Position numbers and translations under genes: made by a program
Assembly (NCBI GenBank): GCA_900471485.1
Contig: UCEU01000033.1
Span: 20,332-84,331, forward strand
Length of the DNA stretch: 64,000 nt
Reading direction: 5' to 3'
DNA from: Hyphomicrobiales bacterium
GTDB taxonomy: Bacteria; Pseudomonadota; Alphaproteobacteria; Rhizobiales; Rhizobiaceae
Notes under the pieces: generated by a model
The model's input: only the letters and a program-made list of their open reading frames with translations
Databases searched by the model: none
What the model was told of the DNA's origin: nothing
In this document: positions 49,177-58,538 of the stretch, piece after piece
Position numbering within the stretch: the first letter of the stretch is position 1
Layout of the letters: each line of letters starts with the position of its first letter

Positions 49177-49674
49177 TCAGCTGGAAAGCACCATGGCCCA
49201 GTAAGGCACGTTTCTGGAAGAGGGATTGTGCGCCACCGCCACGCCCAGCCCGCTGTAGCGCCCAAGCATGTTTTCAAGATGATGCGGCGAGTTGATCCAG
49301 GCGGTAACGACCGCGGGGACCGACTGCTGTCCGGCGGCGATGTTTTCCGCGGCGGGCAGCTGCACGCCGCTTGCCTTGACGCGCGGACCGAAGCCGTCCG
49401 AAATCCCCATCACATGCTTCATCTTGCCGGCGGACGCCATGCGCTTTGCCTGGAACAACGCGGCCGCCGTTGCCGCCGGATCGACGGAAAGCGGTGGTAG
49501 TCCGTTCTTGGCGCGCAGCTGGTTGACGAGCGGCAGCGCGGCGGCAGTCTGGTCGTCGCCATCGGACGGGGTGGCGGAAAACTTCGGCGCTGTCGCGCAG
49601 CTCGCGACGCTGGCGACCAGTGCGAGACCGGAAAGCTGCAGGATGCCGCGGCGAGAGAGATGGATCGAGTTCAT
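49177..49674 (-). CDS. CAP/SCP-domain lipoprotein
   Basis: A 165-residue protein from the ATG at 49674. The N-terminus has a twin-arginine-like SRRGILQLS and a lipobox-like VASC, suggesting a Tat-exported lipoprotein. The CAP domain spans about 45-165 with VNQLRAKNGLPPLSVD, a His in MKHVMGI and ENIAAGQQSVPAVVTAWINSPHHLENMLGRY, the classic S-P-H-H-x-x-N signature. The bacterial role of CAP domains is unclear. It is 1 bp from the next gene upstream on the strand. Confidence 0.9.
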   Translation of the reverse strand: MNSIHLSRRGILQLSGLALVASVASCATAPKFSATPSDGDDQTAAALPLVNQLRAKNGLPPLSVDPAATAAALFQAKRMASAGKMKHVMGISDGFGPRVKASGVQLPAAENIAAGQQSVPAVVTAWINSPHHLENMLGRYSGLGVAVAHNPSSRNVPYWAMVLSS

Positions 49675-49675
49675 G

Positions 49676-49942
49676 TTAACGACGCTGGCTGAAGAGGCGG
49701 ATGATGATGAAGATCGGAATGACGACACTGGCCCCGAGCAGCAGGTAATCGCCGATACGACCGAGCGCCGAGAAGCCGCGATGCCAGATGTCGAGAATGA
49801 AATTCCTGACCCCATAGATGAAGTCGAGCGGCGCCAGGCCGAAGATATTCATGATGAAGCCGACGATCAGCGACACGACCAAAAGCTTGATCAATGTGCG
49901 GCCGATGGAGTCGCCCAGAAACTTGTTCACCTGCTCGGACAT
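49676..49942 (-). CDS. DUF6460-type small membrane protein
   Basis: An 88-residue protein from the ATG at 49942 (MSEQVNKFLGDSIGRTLIKLLVVSLIVG). Two membrane segments, about residues 17-40 and 62-83, flank an amphipathic stretch. It matches a small Rhizobiales membrane family (DUF6460) as I remember it. The stop is 1 bp before the CAP lipoprotein start, so the two are co-transcribed. Function unknown. Confidence 0.8.
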   Translation of the reverse strand: MSEQVNKFLGDSIGRTLIKLLVVSLIVGFIMNIFGLAPLDFIYGVRNFILDIWHRGFSALGRIGDYLLLGASVVIPIFIIIRLFSQRR

Positions 49943-50087
49943 TGGCCATCTCCTGTTTATCCCTGAAATACGGGCGCGAATCGCTGCTCGCAAGCCTTTT
50001 TCAGAGCTGGCGCCCCTGCCTCTGAAATAGGACTTGAGTTTTTTTGTGACCGCAGCCAAATGCGTGCCGTTCCACAAGGTCTCCATC

Positions 50088-51020
50088 ATGCAGCCGAACC
50101 AGCTTACCTCGGGCGATGTCATCGCTGATCGCCGGGCCGATTACGCCAAGATGCTCGACGAGGGCGGCGAGCCGGATGCGGCCGCCGAACTGATGGAGCA
50201 GGCGCTGGAACTGGTGCCCGCATGGGCCGCCGGCTGGTATCGCCTGGCAACCTACCGCGAGAAAGCAGGCAATGCCTCCGGCGCCATCGAGGCCTACAGG
50301 CGGACGCTTGAAATCGAGGAAGACGATATCTTCGGAGCCGAGCTGAAGCTCGCCCTTCTCGGCGCGGTCGAAACGCCGCCCCAGCCGCCGAGCAGCTATG
50401 TCGAGCGCCTATTCGACGACTATGCCGATCGTTTCGAGACGTCGCTGGTCGGCAAGCTGGATTACAGCGTGCCGCAGAAGCTCGCCGCGCTCCTTGCCTC
50501 GACCGGACGCCGCTACGCGCTCGCGGTCGATCTCGGCTGCGGCACCGGCCTGCTCGGCCCCGAAATTCGCGCCCGCGTCGATCGCCTCGAAGGCTTCGAC
50601 CTCTCGCAGAACATGCTCGCCAAGGCCGCCGAGAAAGAGGTCTACGACCATCTCGCCCAGGCCGATCTCTCGCTTGCACCCGAGGCGACCGGACTTTTCG
50701 CGGATGGTCCTCAAGCCCGCGCCGACCTCGTTACAGCCGCCGACGTGCTGATGTATCTCGGCAATCTCGAGAGTGTCTTCGAGGCCATGGTGGCGCTGGC
50801 GGCTCCCGATGCCGATTTCGCCTTTTCCGTCGAGGACGCAGGGGCGGGCGAGGGGTTTATCCTCGCGCCATCGCTGCGATACGCCCACTCCGAAACCTAC
50901 ATCCGCGAGCTTTGCGCCCGCCACGGCCTGACGGTGGCCGAAGTCGTCAAGACGGTCATTCGCAAAGATGGCGCGAATGTCATTTCCGGTATTCTGTTCC
51001 TTGCACGCAAGATGGTCTGA
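50088..51020 (+). CDS. TPR-containing class I SAM methyltransferase
   Basis: A 310-residue protein from the ATG at 50088. Residues 10-90 carry a TPR-like helix pair (AELMEQALELVPAWAAGWYRLATYREKAGNASGAIEAYRRTL). Residues 130-305 form a class I methyltransferase with motif I VDLGCGTGLLGPEI and the acidic GFDLSQNM. The substrate is unknown; the architecture is common in rhizobia. A small inverted repeat follows the stop. Confidence 0.88.
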   Translation: MQPNQLTSGDVIADRRADYAKMLDEGGEPDAAAELMEQALELVPAWAAGWYRLATYREKAGNASGAIEAYRRTLEIEEDDIFGAELKLALLGAVETPPQPPSSYVERLFDDYADRFETSLVGKLDYSVPQKLAALLASTGRRYALAVDLGCGTGLLGPEIRARVDRLEGFDLSQNMLAKAAEKEVYDHLAQADLSLAPEATGLFADGPQARADLVTAADVLMYLGNLESVFEAMVALAAPDADFAFSVEDAGAGEGFILAPSLRYAHSETYIRELCARHGLTVAEVVKTVIRKDGANVISGILFLARKMV

Positions 51021-51029
51021 GCGACGGAT

Positions 51030-51047
51030 TATTGCGTAGTTGCAATA
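51030..51047. repeat. Short inverted repeat after methyltransferase gene
   Basis: TATTGC-GTAGTT-GCAATA, a perfect 6-bp inverted repeat 9 bp past the stop codon and 170 bp before the YitT gene. It has no T-run and could be an operator for the downstream gene. No gene lies in 51021-51216. Confidence 0.4.
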
Positions 51048-51216
51048 GGTCAGTATTGCTTACGTATTTCGCTTGAAAAGCCTGCAAATCCAGCGATAAT
51101 TCGCGCACAGGCCGGCGAGCGCGAATGCAGCCGCGGCCGACCCTTTCCATACATAGCGTCCCGCTTGGGTGCTGCCCGGGCGTTCCTGAACTTGTCTGCC
51201 GTTGGAGATTAGCGAC

Positions 51217-51852
51217 ATGACTCAGCTCATCAGTGCTCTCGGGTTCTGGAACACGAACGCCACGCGTCACACACCCGTCGAGGATGTGCAGGGTATTTTC
51301 TCCGGCAGCCTGATTTCCGCGCTCGGCCTTTACATGCTGGCGAGCGCCGGCCTGCTTACCGGCAGCACGGCCGGCATCGCGTTCCTGCTGCATTATGCCT
51401 TCGGGATGAACTTCGGCCTTGCCTTCTTCCTGCTCAACCTGCCGTTCTTCTATCTCTCCTGGAAGCGCCTCGGCGTCTCCTTCACCATCAAGACCTTCAT
51501 TGCCATCGGCCTTACCTCGCTGCTGACGAGCGTGCAGCCGAAGGTGATGGCGATTGCCGCCATTCATCCCGCCTGGGCGGCGCTGCTCGGCGGCCTGCTT
51601 CTCGGCTTCGGTCTTCTGGCGCTCTATCGCCACCGCGCCAGCCTCGGCGGCGTCGGCATCCTCGGGATCTACATGCAGGAGCGCTTCGGCATCCGCGCCG
51701 GCCTCGTGCAGATGGCCGTCGATCTCTGCGTGCTTGCCGCCGCCTTCTTCGTGACCACGCCGCCCGTGGTGTTCTACTCCGTGCTCGGCGCCGTGGTACT
51801 CAATCTCTTCCTCACCATCAACCATCGCGCCGACCGCTACGTCGCGCTCTGA
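51217..51852 (+). CDS. YitT family membrane protein
   Basis: A 211-residue protein with about five membrane segments, from the ATG at 51217 preceded by TTGGAGAT. The YitT/DUF161 pattern is seen in IFSGSLISALGLYMLASAGLLTGSTAGIAFLLHY and LALYRHRASLGGVGILGIYMQERFGI. Members are uncharacterised; some act as transport components. It lacks the C-terminal DUF2179 domain of the longer forms. Confidence 0.88.
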   Translation: MTQLISALGFWNTNATRHTPVEDVQGIFSGSLISALGLYMLASAGLLTGSTAGIAFLLHYAFGMNFGLAFFLLNLPFFYLSWKRLGVSFTIKTFIAIGLTSLLTSVQPKVMAIAAIHPAWAALLGGLLLGFGLLALYRHRASLGGVGILGIYMQERFGIRAGLVQMAVDLCVLAAAFFVTTPPVVFYSVLGAVVLNLFLTINHRADRYVAL

Positions 51853-51995
51853 GCGACAATCGCATCTCCCCGGAATAGGTCGATCCCGCACCATCCCCGT
51901 GTATTGCCCGTTGCGGCAACCATGGGCTTGTGGAGCGATATGGATTCGCTAATGTTGGCCTGTAAGGCAAAAACAAATTCCAAAAGGGAACAGCA

Positions 51996-52751
51996 ATGAA
52001 GAAGATGATTTTCCTGGCGGCTACCGCGCTGCTTGGCATGGCTCACCTGGCTTCGGCGGAGGATACGATCCGCATCGCGACCGAAGGTGCCTACCCGCCC
52101 TTCAACTACGTGGAATCGGACGGAAGCCTGAAGGGCCTCGATGTCGACATGGCCAATGCGCTGTGCGAGGAGATGAAGGCGAAGTGCACGATCGTCGCCC
52201 AGGACTGGGACGGCATCATTCCCGGCCTGCTTGCCAAGAAGTACGACGCCATCATTGCCTCGATGAGCATCACCGAAGAGCGCAAGAAGCAGATCGACTT
52301 CACCAACAAATACTACACCACCCCGCTGGCCGTCGCCGTCCCCAAGGACAGCCCGCTCAAGGGTGTTTCCGTGGAGGACATGAAGGGCAAGGTCGTCGGC
52401 GCCCAGGCCTCGACGACGCAGGCCGATTACCTGAACGACGTCTATGCCAAGGGCGGCGCGGAAGCCAAGATGTATCCCACCCAGGACGAAGCGGTGGCCG
52501 ACCTCCTGAACGGTCGCATGGATGCGCTGATCTCCGATAAGTTCGTGGTCGTCGACTGGCTGAACAAGGCCGGCAAGGATTGCTGCAAGCTGCTCGGAGA
52601 TGTGCCCGGAACCGAAACGCAGGCCGGCATCGGCATTCGCAAGGGCGAGACGGAACTGAAGGAACGCTTCGACAAGGCGATCGACGCTCTGGTCGCCAAT
52701 GGCACCTACCAGAAGATCACCCGCAAATACTTCCCCTTCGATATCTACTGA
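51996..52751 (+). CDS. Orphan amino-acid-type substrate-binding protein (SBP family 3)
   Basis: A 251-residue protein with a signal peptide (MKKMIFLAATALLGMAHLASA). IRIATEGAYPPFNYVESDGSLKGLDVDMANAL and IIASMSITEERKKQIDFTNKYY match lysine/arginine/ornithine and related binders. It ends in RKYFPFDIY and has a CysCys pair in KDCCKLLGD, both mirrored in the binding protein at 42287-43162. No permease or ATPase gene is adjacent. A helicase gene begins 49 bp downstream. Confidence 0.9.
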   Translation: MKKMIFLAATALLGMAHLASAEDTIRIATEGAYPPFNYVESDGSLKGLDVDMANALCEEMKAKCTIVAQDWDGIIPGLLAKKYDAIIASMSITEERKKQIDFTNKYYTTPLAVAVPKDSPLKGVSVEDMKGKVVGAQASTTQADYLNDVYAKGGAEAKMYPTQDEAVADLLNGRMDALISDKFVVVDWLNKAGKDCCKLLGDVPGTETQAGIGIRKGETELKERFDKAIDALVANGTYQKITRKYFPFDIY

Positions 52752-52800
52752 TCGGGTGCCAGACGTAAGTGCGGAGGCAAATCGTCTCCGCACTTTAAAG

Positions 52801-55362
52801 ATGACGAAGCCGCTGCCTTCTCATCGGCGCGGTTTGAACTACATTCAGGCGGTGGACCAGATCGATAGCGAGCGCCTGATATCCCTGCCTGCCCCTTTTA
52901 CCCGCTGGTTCGCGGAGAAGGGCTGGCAGCCGCGCAGGCATCAGCTGGAGCTTCTGGCGCGCGCCGAGGCCGGCGAAAGCACGCTCTTGATCGCGCCCAC
53001 CGGGGCCGGCAAGACGCTCGCCGGCTTTCTGCCATCGCTCACCGATCTCACCCGCCGCGGCAAGATCCCGCCCGGCTCGGCCTTTACCGGCATCCACACG
53101 CTCTACGTCTCGCCGCTGAAGGCGCTGGCGGTCGATATCGAGCGCAATCTGATGAAGCCGGTGCTGGAGATGGGGCTGCCCGTCACCGTCGAAAACCGCA
53201 CCGGCGATACGCCCGTTTCCAAGCGGCAGCGTCAGAAGCTAAACCCGCCCGATATCCTTTTGACGACGCCGGAGCAGGTGGCGCTTTTGCTCGCCAATGG
53301 CGAGGCCGAGCGCTTCTTCAAGGACCTCAGATACATCATCTTCGACGAGCTGCATTCGCTGGTGACCTCGAAGCGCGGGCATATGCTATCGCTGGGGCTG
53401 GCGCGGCTGCGGCGGCTTGCGCCGAAGCTGCAGACTATCGGGCTCTCTGCCACCGTCGCCGAACCGCTGGAGCTGCAGAAGTGGCTGGTGGCGCAGCCGG
53501 AAGGTGGCGAGCGCCATTCAGGCATCGTCACGGTGGAGGGCGGGGCCAAGCCCGATATCTCGATCCTTTCCACGGAAGAACGCATTCCCTGGTCCGGGCA
53601 TTCGGCGAAGTACGCGATCCCCGATGTCTACAAGCAGCTGCTCGAGCACCAGACGACGTTGCTCTTCGTCAACACCCGCAGCCAGGCGGAGATGCTGTTT
53701 CAGGAGCTGTGGACCGCCAACGACGACAATCTGCCGATCGCGCTGCATCACGGCTCGCTCGATGTCGGCCAACGCCGCAAGGTTGAGGCGGCGATGGCGG
53801 CGAACCGGCTGCGCGCCGTGGTCGCCACCTCGACGCTCGATCTCGGCATCGACTGGGGTGATGTCGATCTGGTCATCCATGTCGGCGCGCCGAAGGGGGC
53901 GTCGCGGTTGGCGCAGCGCATCGGCCGCGCCAACCACCGGATGGACGAGCCCTCCAAGGCGATCCTCGTTCCCGCCAACCGTTTCGAGGTGATGGAGTGC
54001 CAGGCAGCACTCGACGCCAACTATATCGGCGCGCAGGACACGCCGCCTGTCGGACGCGGCGCGCTCGACGTGCTCGCCCAGCATGTGCTCGGCATGGCCT
54101 GCGCCGAGCCATTCGACATGCTGGAGCTCTACGACGAGATCATCAGCGCCTCGCCCTATGCGGCTCTTTCCTGGGAGACCTTCGAGCGGATCGTCGATTT
54201 CGTCGCCACCGGCGGCTATGCGCTGCGCACCTATGAGCGCTATGCCCGTATCCGCAAGACCAGGGACGGGCGCTGGCGCGTCTCCAACCCGCAGGTGGCG
54301 CAGCAGTACCGGTTGAACCTCGGCACCATCGTCGAGAGCCCGATGCTGAACCTGAAGATGGTCAAGCGTGGAGAAGGCGGGCGCATCGGGCGCGGCGGGG
54401 CGACGCTCGGCAAGATGGAGGAATATTTCTTCGAGCAGCTTTCCCCCGGCGACACCTTCATCTTCTCCGGCAAGGTGCTGCGCTTCGAGGGCATCCGCGA
54501 GAACGAGGCGCTGGCCAGCCAGGCCTATTCCAACGATCCGAAGATCCCCTCCTATGCCGGGGGCAAGTTTCCGCTCTCCACATATCTCGCCGATCAGGTG
54601 CGCTCGATGCTCGACGATCCCGACCGCTGGCATCGGCTGCCGGACCAGGTGCGCGACTGGCTGGCGATCCAGAAGGAGAAGTCGATCCTGCCCAAGCGCG
54701 ACGAGCTGCTGATCGAGACCTTCCCGCGCGGCAGCCGCTGCTACATGGTGGCCTACCCCTTCGAGGGGCGGCTGGCGCACCAGACGCTCGGCATGCTTTT
54801 GACCCGCCGGCTGGAACGCGCAGGCGCCAAGCCGCTCGGCTTCGTCGCCACCGATTATTCGCTCGGCATCTGGGGGCTGGAGGATATGGGCCGGATGATA
54901 TCAAGCGGCCGGCTCAGTCTCTCCGAGCTCTTCGACGAGGACATGCTGGGCGACGATCTCGAAAGCTGGCTCGACGAATCCTTCCTTTTGAAGCGCACCT
55001 TCCGCAATTGCGCCGTGATTGCAGGCTTGATCGAGCGCCGGCACCCGGGCAAGGAAAAGAGCGGCCGGCAGGTGACGGTGTCCGCCGATCTGATCTACGA
55101 CGTGCTGCGTACCCACGAACCCGACCATATCCTGCTGCAGGCGACGCGGCAGGATGCGGCAACCGGGCTTTTGGACATCGGCCGTCTTGGCGATATGCTG
55201 AAGCGAATCAAGGGGCACATCACCCATCGCCCGCTGGAGCAAATCTCGCCGCTCGCCGTGCCCGTGATGCTGGAGATCGGCAAGGAGCATGTGCATGGCG
55301 AGGCGCAGGATGTTCTGCTGGCCGAGGCGGCAGACGATCTGATTGCCGAGGCTTTGACTTAG
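52801..55362 (+). CDS. Ligase-associated DEXH-box DNA helicase (Lhr-like)
   Basis: An 853-residue Lhr-type SF2 helicase from the ATG at 52801. Walker A APTGAGKT lies at residues 65-72, DEXH as IIFDELHSL near 182, motif III LSATVAEP, and motif VI QRIGRANHRM near 380; the winged-helix and Lhr-core regions follow. This is the helicase of the ligase-associated DNA damage response set, which also includes PdeM, an exonuclease and an ATP-dependent ligase. PdeM follows after 23 bp; the other two are not in the window. Confidence 0.94.
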   Translation: MTKPLPSHRRGLNYIQAVDQIDSERLISLPAPFTRWFAEKGWQPRRHQLELLARAEAGESTLLIAPTGAGKTLAGFLPSLTDLTRRGKIPPGSAFTGIHTLYVSPLKALAVDIERNLMKPVLEMGLPVTVENRTGDTPVSKRQRQKLNPPDILLTTPEQVALLLANGEAERFFKDLRYIIFDELHSLVTSKRGHMLSLGLARLRRLAPKLQTIGLSATVAEPLELQKWLVAQPEGGERHSGIVTVEGGAKPDISILSTEERIPWSGHSAKYAIPDVYKQLLEHQTTLLFVNTRSQAEMLFQELWTANDDNLPIALHHGSLDVGQRRKVEAAMAANRLRAVVATSTLDLGIDWGDVDLVIHVGAPKGASRLAQRIGRANHRMDEPSKAILVPANRFEVMECQAALDANYIGAQDTPPVGRGALDVLAQHVLGMACAEPFDMLELYDEIISASPYAALSWETFERIVDFVATGGYALRTYERYARIRKTRDGRWRVSNPQVAQQYRLNLGTIVESPMLNLKMVKRGEGGRIGRGGATLGKMEEYFFEQLSPGDTFIFSGKVLRFEGIRENEALASQAYSNDPKIPSYAGGKFPLSTYLADQVRSMLDDPDRWHRLPDQVRDWLAIQKEKSILPKRDELLIETFPRGSRCYMVAYPFEGRLAHQTLGMLLTRRLERAGAKPLGFVATDYSLGIWGLEDMGRMISSGRLSLSELFDEDMLGDDLESWLDESFLLKRTFRNCAVIAGLIERRHPGKEKSGRQVTVSADLIYDVLRTHEPDHILLQATRQDAATGLLDIGRLGDMLKRIKGHITHRPLEQISPLAVPVMLEIGKEHVHGEAQDVLLAEAADDLIAEALT

Positions 55363-55385
55363 GAACGAGGAACAAAACAAACGTG

Positions 55386-56111
55386 ATGAACCGGCTGGCG
55401 CTGGCGCGGGAATTGAACGGGATTGCGGCGATGCCGGGCGTGGAAACGTCCGTGCATGGCGTCGCGGCCGTGTGCGATCCGCTGGGCGGGCTCTATCTGC
55501 CTGACACGGGCGTTCTCGTCGTCTCCGACCTGCACCTGGAAAAGGGCGCCGCCTTCGCCCGCCGAGGCATGATGCTGCCGCCCTATGACACGCTGGCAAC
55601 GCTGACGGTACTCTCGGCCGTCATCACGCGCTACGATCCGAAGCTGGTGATCTCCCTCGGTGACAATTTTCACGACCGGATCGGTTCGGCGCATATGCCG
55701 GAGACATTCCGAACGTTGATTTCGGACATGGCGCGCGGGCGCGAGTGGATCTGGATCAACGGCAATCATGATCCCGATGGCACCGTCGATTTGCCCGGTG
55801 CCTGCGCCGACGAACTGCAATACGGTGGCCTGACCTTCCGGCACGAACCGAAGGGCGGATTGCAGAGCGGCGAGATCGCCGGCCACCTGCATCCCTCCGC
55901 CACGGTACGCCGCCGCGAGAAATCCATCCGCCGCCCATGCTTCGCGACCGATGGAAACCGCCTCCTCATGCCGGCGTTCGGCCTGATGAGCGGCGGGCTC
56001 GATCTCCGCCACAAGGCGATGAACGGCCTGTTCAACCAGCCATCGCTCATCGCCCATCTGCTCGGTCGCGACCGGATCTATTCCGTCCGGTTCGCGAGCC
56101 TGCTGGGCTAG
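55386..56111 (+). CDS. pdeM: Ligase-associated DNA repair phosphoesterase PdeM
   Basis: A 241-residue calcineurin-like phosphoesterase. Metal-binding motifs are SDLHLEKG (near residue 46), SLGDNFHD (near 95), NGNHDPDG (near 122), and AGHLHP for the last ligands. The ATG at 55386 comes right after a GTG; either may initiate. It is the predicted nuclease partner of the helicase encoded 23 bp upstream. Confidence 0.94.
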   Translation: MNRLALARELNGIAAMPGVETSVHGVAAVCDPLGGLYLPDTGVLVVSDLHLEKGAAFARRGMMLPPYDTLATLTVLSAVITRYDPKLVISLGDNFHDRIGSAHMPETFRTLISDMARGREWIWINGNHDPDGTVDLPGACADELQYGGLTFRHEPKGGLQSGEIAGHLHPSATVRRREKSIRRPCFATDGNRLLMPAFGLMSGGLDLRHKAMNGLFNQPSLIAHLLGRDRIYSVRFASLLG

Positions 56112-56117
56112 ACTAAC

Positions 56118-56699
56118 TCAATTGCATCCTTGCAGCTGCCGCTGATACGTCGCCGCCATTCCGGCGAAGCGCTGCGCCGTCTTTTGCAGCTGCGCGTTCG
56201 AGCGCCAGTCGCCACGCATGTAGCCTTTGGGGCCCGAGTAATAGGCGAGATAAAGGCTGTAGGCGTCGTTCAGCTGGATGCCGGTTACCTGGCTGTTTTG
56301 CGAGTGGTACCAGCCGATGAAGTCGATCGCATCGGCGAAGTTGGTGCGCCGCGCCGCCCAGTTGCCTGTGGCCGATTGGTAGTGGTCCCAGGTGCCGTCG
56401 AGCGCCTGCGAGTAGCCGTAGGCCGTGGATGCTCGTGTCCACGGAATGAAGCCGAAAAGCTTGGTGCGGGGAGGGCGGGCGTTCGGCTGGAAGCCCGATT
56501 CCGTGTACATCGTCGCCATCAGGATCGGCACCGGAACGCCGTATTTCCGCTCGGCCTTTTCCGCGGCGCGCTGCCAGTTGGAGAAAAGCCCGCCGCGCTG
56601 GTCGAACACCGCGCAGATATTCCGGGTCTGTTTCGGAGCCGTGGCGCAACCGGCGACCAGTGCCAGCAGCACGACAGCGAGGAGGGTACTGATACGCAT
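56118..56699 (-). CDS. Lytic transglycosylase-like lipoprotein
   Basis: A 193-residue protein with a lipobox signal peptide (LLALVAGC, Cys18). The domain has KYGVPVPILMATMYTESGFQPNARPP, in which the Glu of TESGF is the expected catalytic acid, and AYGYSQALDGTWDHYQ. It would cleave peptidoglycan glycans from the inner face of the outer membrane. Convergent with pdeM, 6 bp apart. Confidence 0.9.
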   Translation of the reverse strand: MRISTLLAVVLLALVAGCATAPKQTRNICAVFDQRGGLFSNWQRAAEKAERKYGVPVPILMATMYTESGFQPNARPPRTKLFGFIPWTRASTAYGYSQALDGTWDHYQSATGNWAARRTNFADAIDFIGWYHSQNSQVTGIQLNDAYSLYLAYYSGPKGYMRGDWRSNAQLQKTAQRFAGMAATYQRQLQGCN

Positions 56700-56808
56700 G
56701 ACTGATGAACCTCTCGTGTCGAGAGATTACTAACTGGTAAATATTAATGAGGGGTTTTTAGGCGTCTGTGCCGATCCGCATCATGTGGAAAACGATGCTA
56801 TCGCACGA

Positions 56809-57615
56809 TCAATCCTTGCGGAACACGACGCTTGCACCCCAGCCGGTCACCAGCGCCAGAAGCACGGCAAACGCGCCATAGGCGATCGGCTGCTCATGCG
56901 CGGCGTCGGTGATCGTCTGCTCGATGCCCGTCTTTACGACGCGCAGCGGCACGGATTTCTCGGTGATGAACTTGCCGCTCTTGAAGAGATAGGCGCGCAC
57001 CGTGTGCACGCCGTTCGGAATGTTCGCCGGCAGCCGCAGGCTCGCCTTGAAAAGGTTGGAGCTGACGAAGCGAACGCCGCTCGGGTTGCGGTCATAGAGG
57101 CCGTTGTTTTCCTGCAGCCGTCGGAACGCGTTGCGGAACTCGCCGAGATTGCTCGCATTGCCGACGAAGCCGACCGGTGTCAGCGGCACGTGGTCGATAC
57201 CGATCCCCTGGTCGGCGAGGTCGAGCGGCGTCGTCACGTCGTCGAGCATGCGCGAACTCGACATGGAATAGGAATGCGGCACGGCCTCGAAGGTCATAGA
57301 GCGAGTGTTGACCCAAATGCCGAAGACGCGTTCCTTCCGGCGCACCGTCGCATCCTCGCGTGGGCCCTCGAGCACGACGACCACGTCGTACTGGCCGATC
57401 GCGAGCAGCAGGCTGTCGGTATTGGTCACCGCGCCGAAGATCGTCAGGTCCGCGCCGCGAAAGTCGGAGGTGATGGCGATCTCGCTGGTCGAGGTGCCGA
57501 TCTCCAGCCCCTCGGCGGTCGTATTCGCCGCCTGGCCGGGCAGCAGCATCTGCGCCAGGGCAAGGCCCGGAAGCAGCCAGAGGTAAAGGGTGATTGCCGG
57601 GAGAAGCCGCCGCAT
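56809..57615 (-). CDS. TIGR02186 family membrane protein
   Basis: A 268-residue protein with a signal peptide (MRRLLPAITLYLWLLPGLALA), a long periplasmic beta-rich part (about 25-235) with ITSDFRGADLTIFGAVTN and VVVVLEGPRE, and a C-terminal membrane segment (AYGAFAVLLALVTGWGASVVF). TIGR02186 proteins occur next to TauE/SafE permeases, as here: the start codon overlaps the TauE stop by 1 bp (TGATG). A role as partner of that permease is likely but untested. Confidence 0.9.
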   Translation of the reverse strand: MRRLLPAITLYLWLLPGLALAQMLLPGQAANTTAEGLEIGTSTSEIAITSDFRGADLTIFGAVTNTDSLLLAIGQYDVVVVLEGPREDATVRRKERVFGIWVNTRSMTFEAVPHSYSMSSSRMLDDVTTPLDLADQGIGIDHVPLTPVGFVGNASNLGEFRNAFRRLQENNGLYDRNPSGVRFVSSNLFKASLRLPANIPNGVHTVRAYLFKSGKFITEKSVPLRVVKTGIEQTITDAAHEQPIAYGAFAVLLALVTGWGASVVFRKD

Positions 57616-58538
57616 CAGTTCGCGCTCCCCATGACGACCGAGTAGATATCGGCGGGCGTCACCACCAGCGCAACGGCCAGACGAAGCCCGACGGCAAGAA
57701 CGAGAAGGCCGAGCAGGGCGCGCAGCTGCTCGCCGCGCAGCTTCTGGCCGACACGAACGCCGTATTGCGCGCCGATAACGCCCGCCACCATCAGGATGAA
57801 GGCCAGCACGATATCGACGGAAAAGTTGGTGGCGGCCTGCACGACCGTCGTATAGGCGGTCACGAAGATGATCTGGAACAGCGATGTTCCGACGACGACG
57901 TTGGTCGGGATGCGCAGCAGGTAGATCATCGCCGGCACCATGATGAAGCCGCCGCCGACGCCCATGACCGAGGTCAGGATGCCGATGCCGAAGCCGAGCG
58001 CGATGACGGGGATGACGCTGAGATAGATCTTTGATTTCTTGAACCGCATCTTCAGCGGCAGGCGGTGAACCCAGTGGTGATGTCCAGGCTTGCGCGGCGC
58101 GACCGGGATATTCTTCGAGGCGCGGCGCATGGCGTTCACGCTCTCGAGCAGCATCAGCGCGCCGACCGTGCCGAGAAACACCACGTAGAGCAGCGAAATG
58201 AAGAGATCGAGCTGGCCGAGACGGCGGAGCAGCGAGAAGATCCATATGCCGACCGTGGCGCCGGTCAGGCCGCCGATCAGAAGCACCGTCCCGAGCTTCA
58301 CATCGAGCGTGCCACGCCGGAAATGCGTGATCGCGCCGGAAACGGAGGAAGCGACGACCTGGTTCGCACCGGTTGCAACGGCGACGACCGGCGGGATATT
58401 GTAGAAGATCAGGAGAGGGGTGATCAGAAATCCACCGCCGACACCGAACATCCCGGACAGGAATCCGACGGCCGCTCCCATGCCGAGAATGATGAAGATG
58501 TTCACCGACAATTCTGCGATGGGCAGATAGATTGTCAC
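57615..58538 (-). CDS. Sulfite exporter TauE/SafE family permease
   Basis: A 307-residue membrane protein with the duplicated TauE/SafE motif, GAAVGFLSGMFGVGGGFLITPLL in the first half and GILTSVMGVGGGFIMVPAMIYLL in the second, about eight membrane segments and a cytosolic loop rich in His/Lys (residues about 130-165). The family moves sulfite, sulfonates or related anions; substrate unknown. Co-transcribed with the TIGR02186 gene. Confidence 0.92.
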   Translation of the reverse strand: MTIYLPIAELSVNIFIILGMGAAVGFLSGMFGVGGGFLITPLLIFYNIPPVVAVATGANQVVASSVSGAITHFRRGTLDVKLGTVLLIGGLTGATVGIWIFSLLRRLGQLDLFISLLYVVFLGTVGALMLLESVNAMRRASKNIPVAPRKPGHHHWVHRLPLKMRFKKSKIYLSVIPVIALGFGIGILTSVMGVGGGFIMVPAMIYLLRIPTNVVVGTSLFQIIFVTAYTTVVQAATNFSVDIVLAFILMVAGVIGAQYGVRVGQKLRGEQLRALLGLLVLAVGLRLAVALVVTPADIYSVVMGSAN

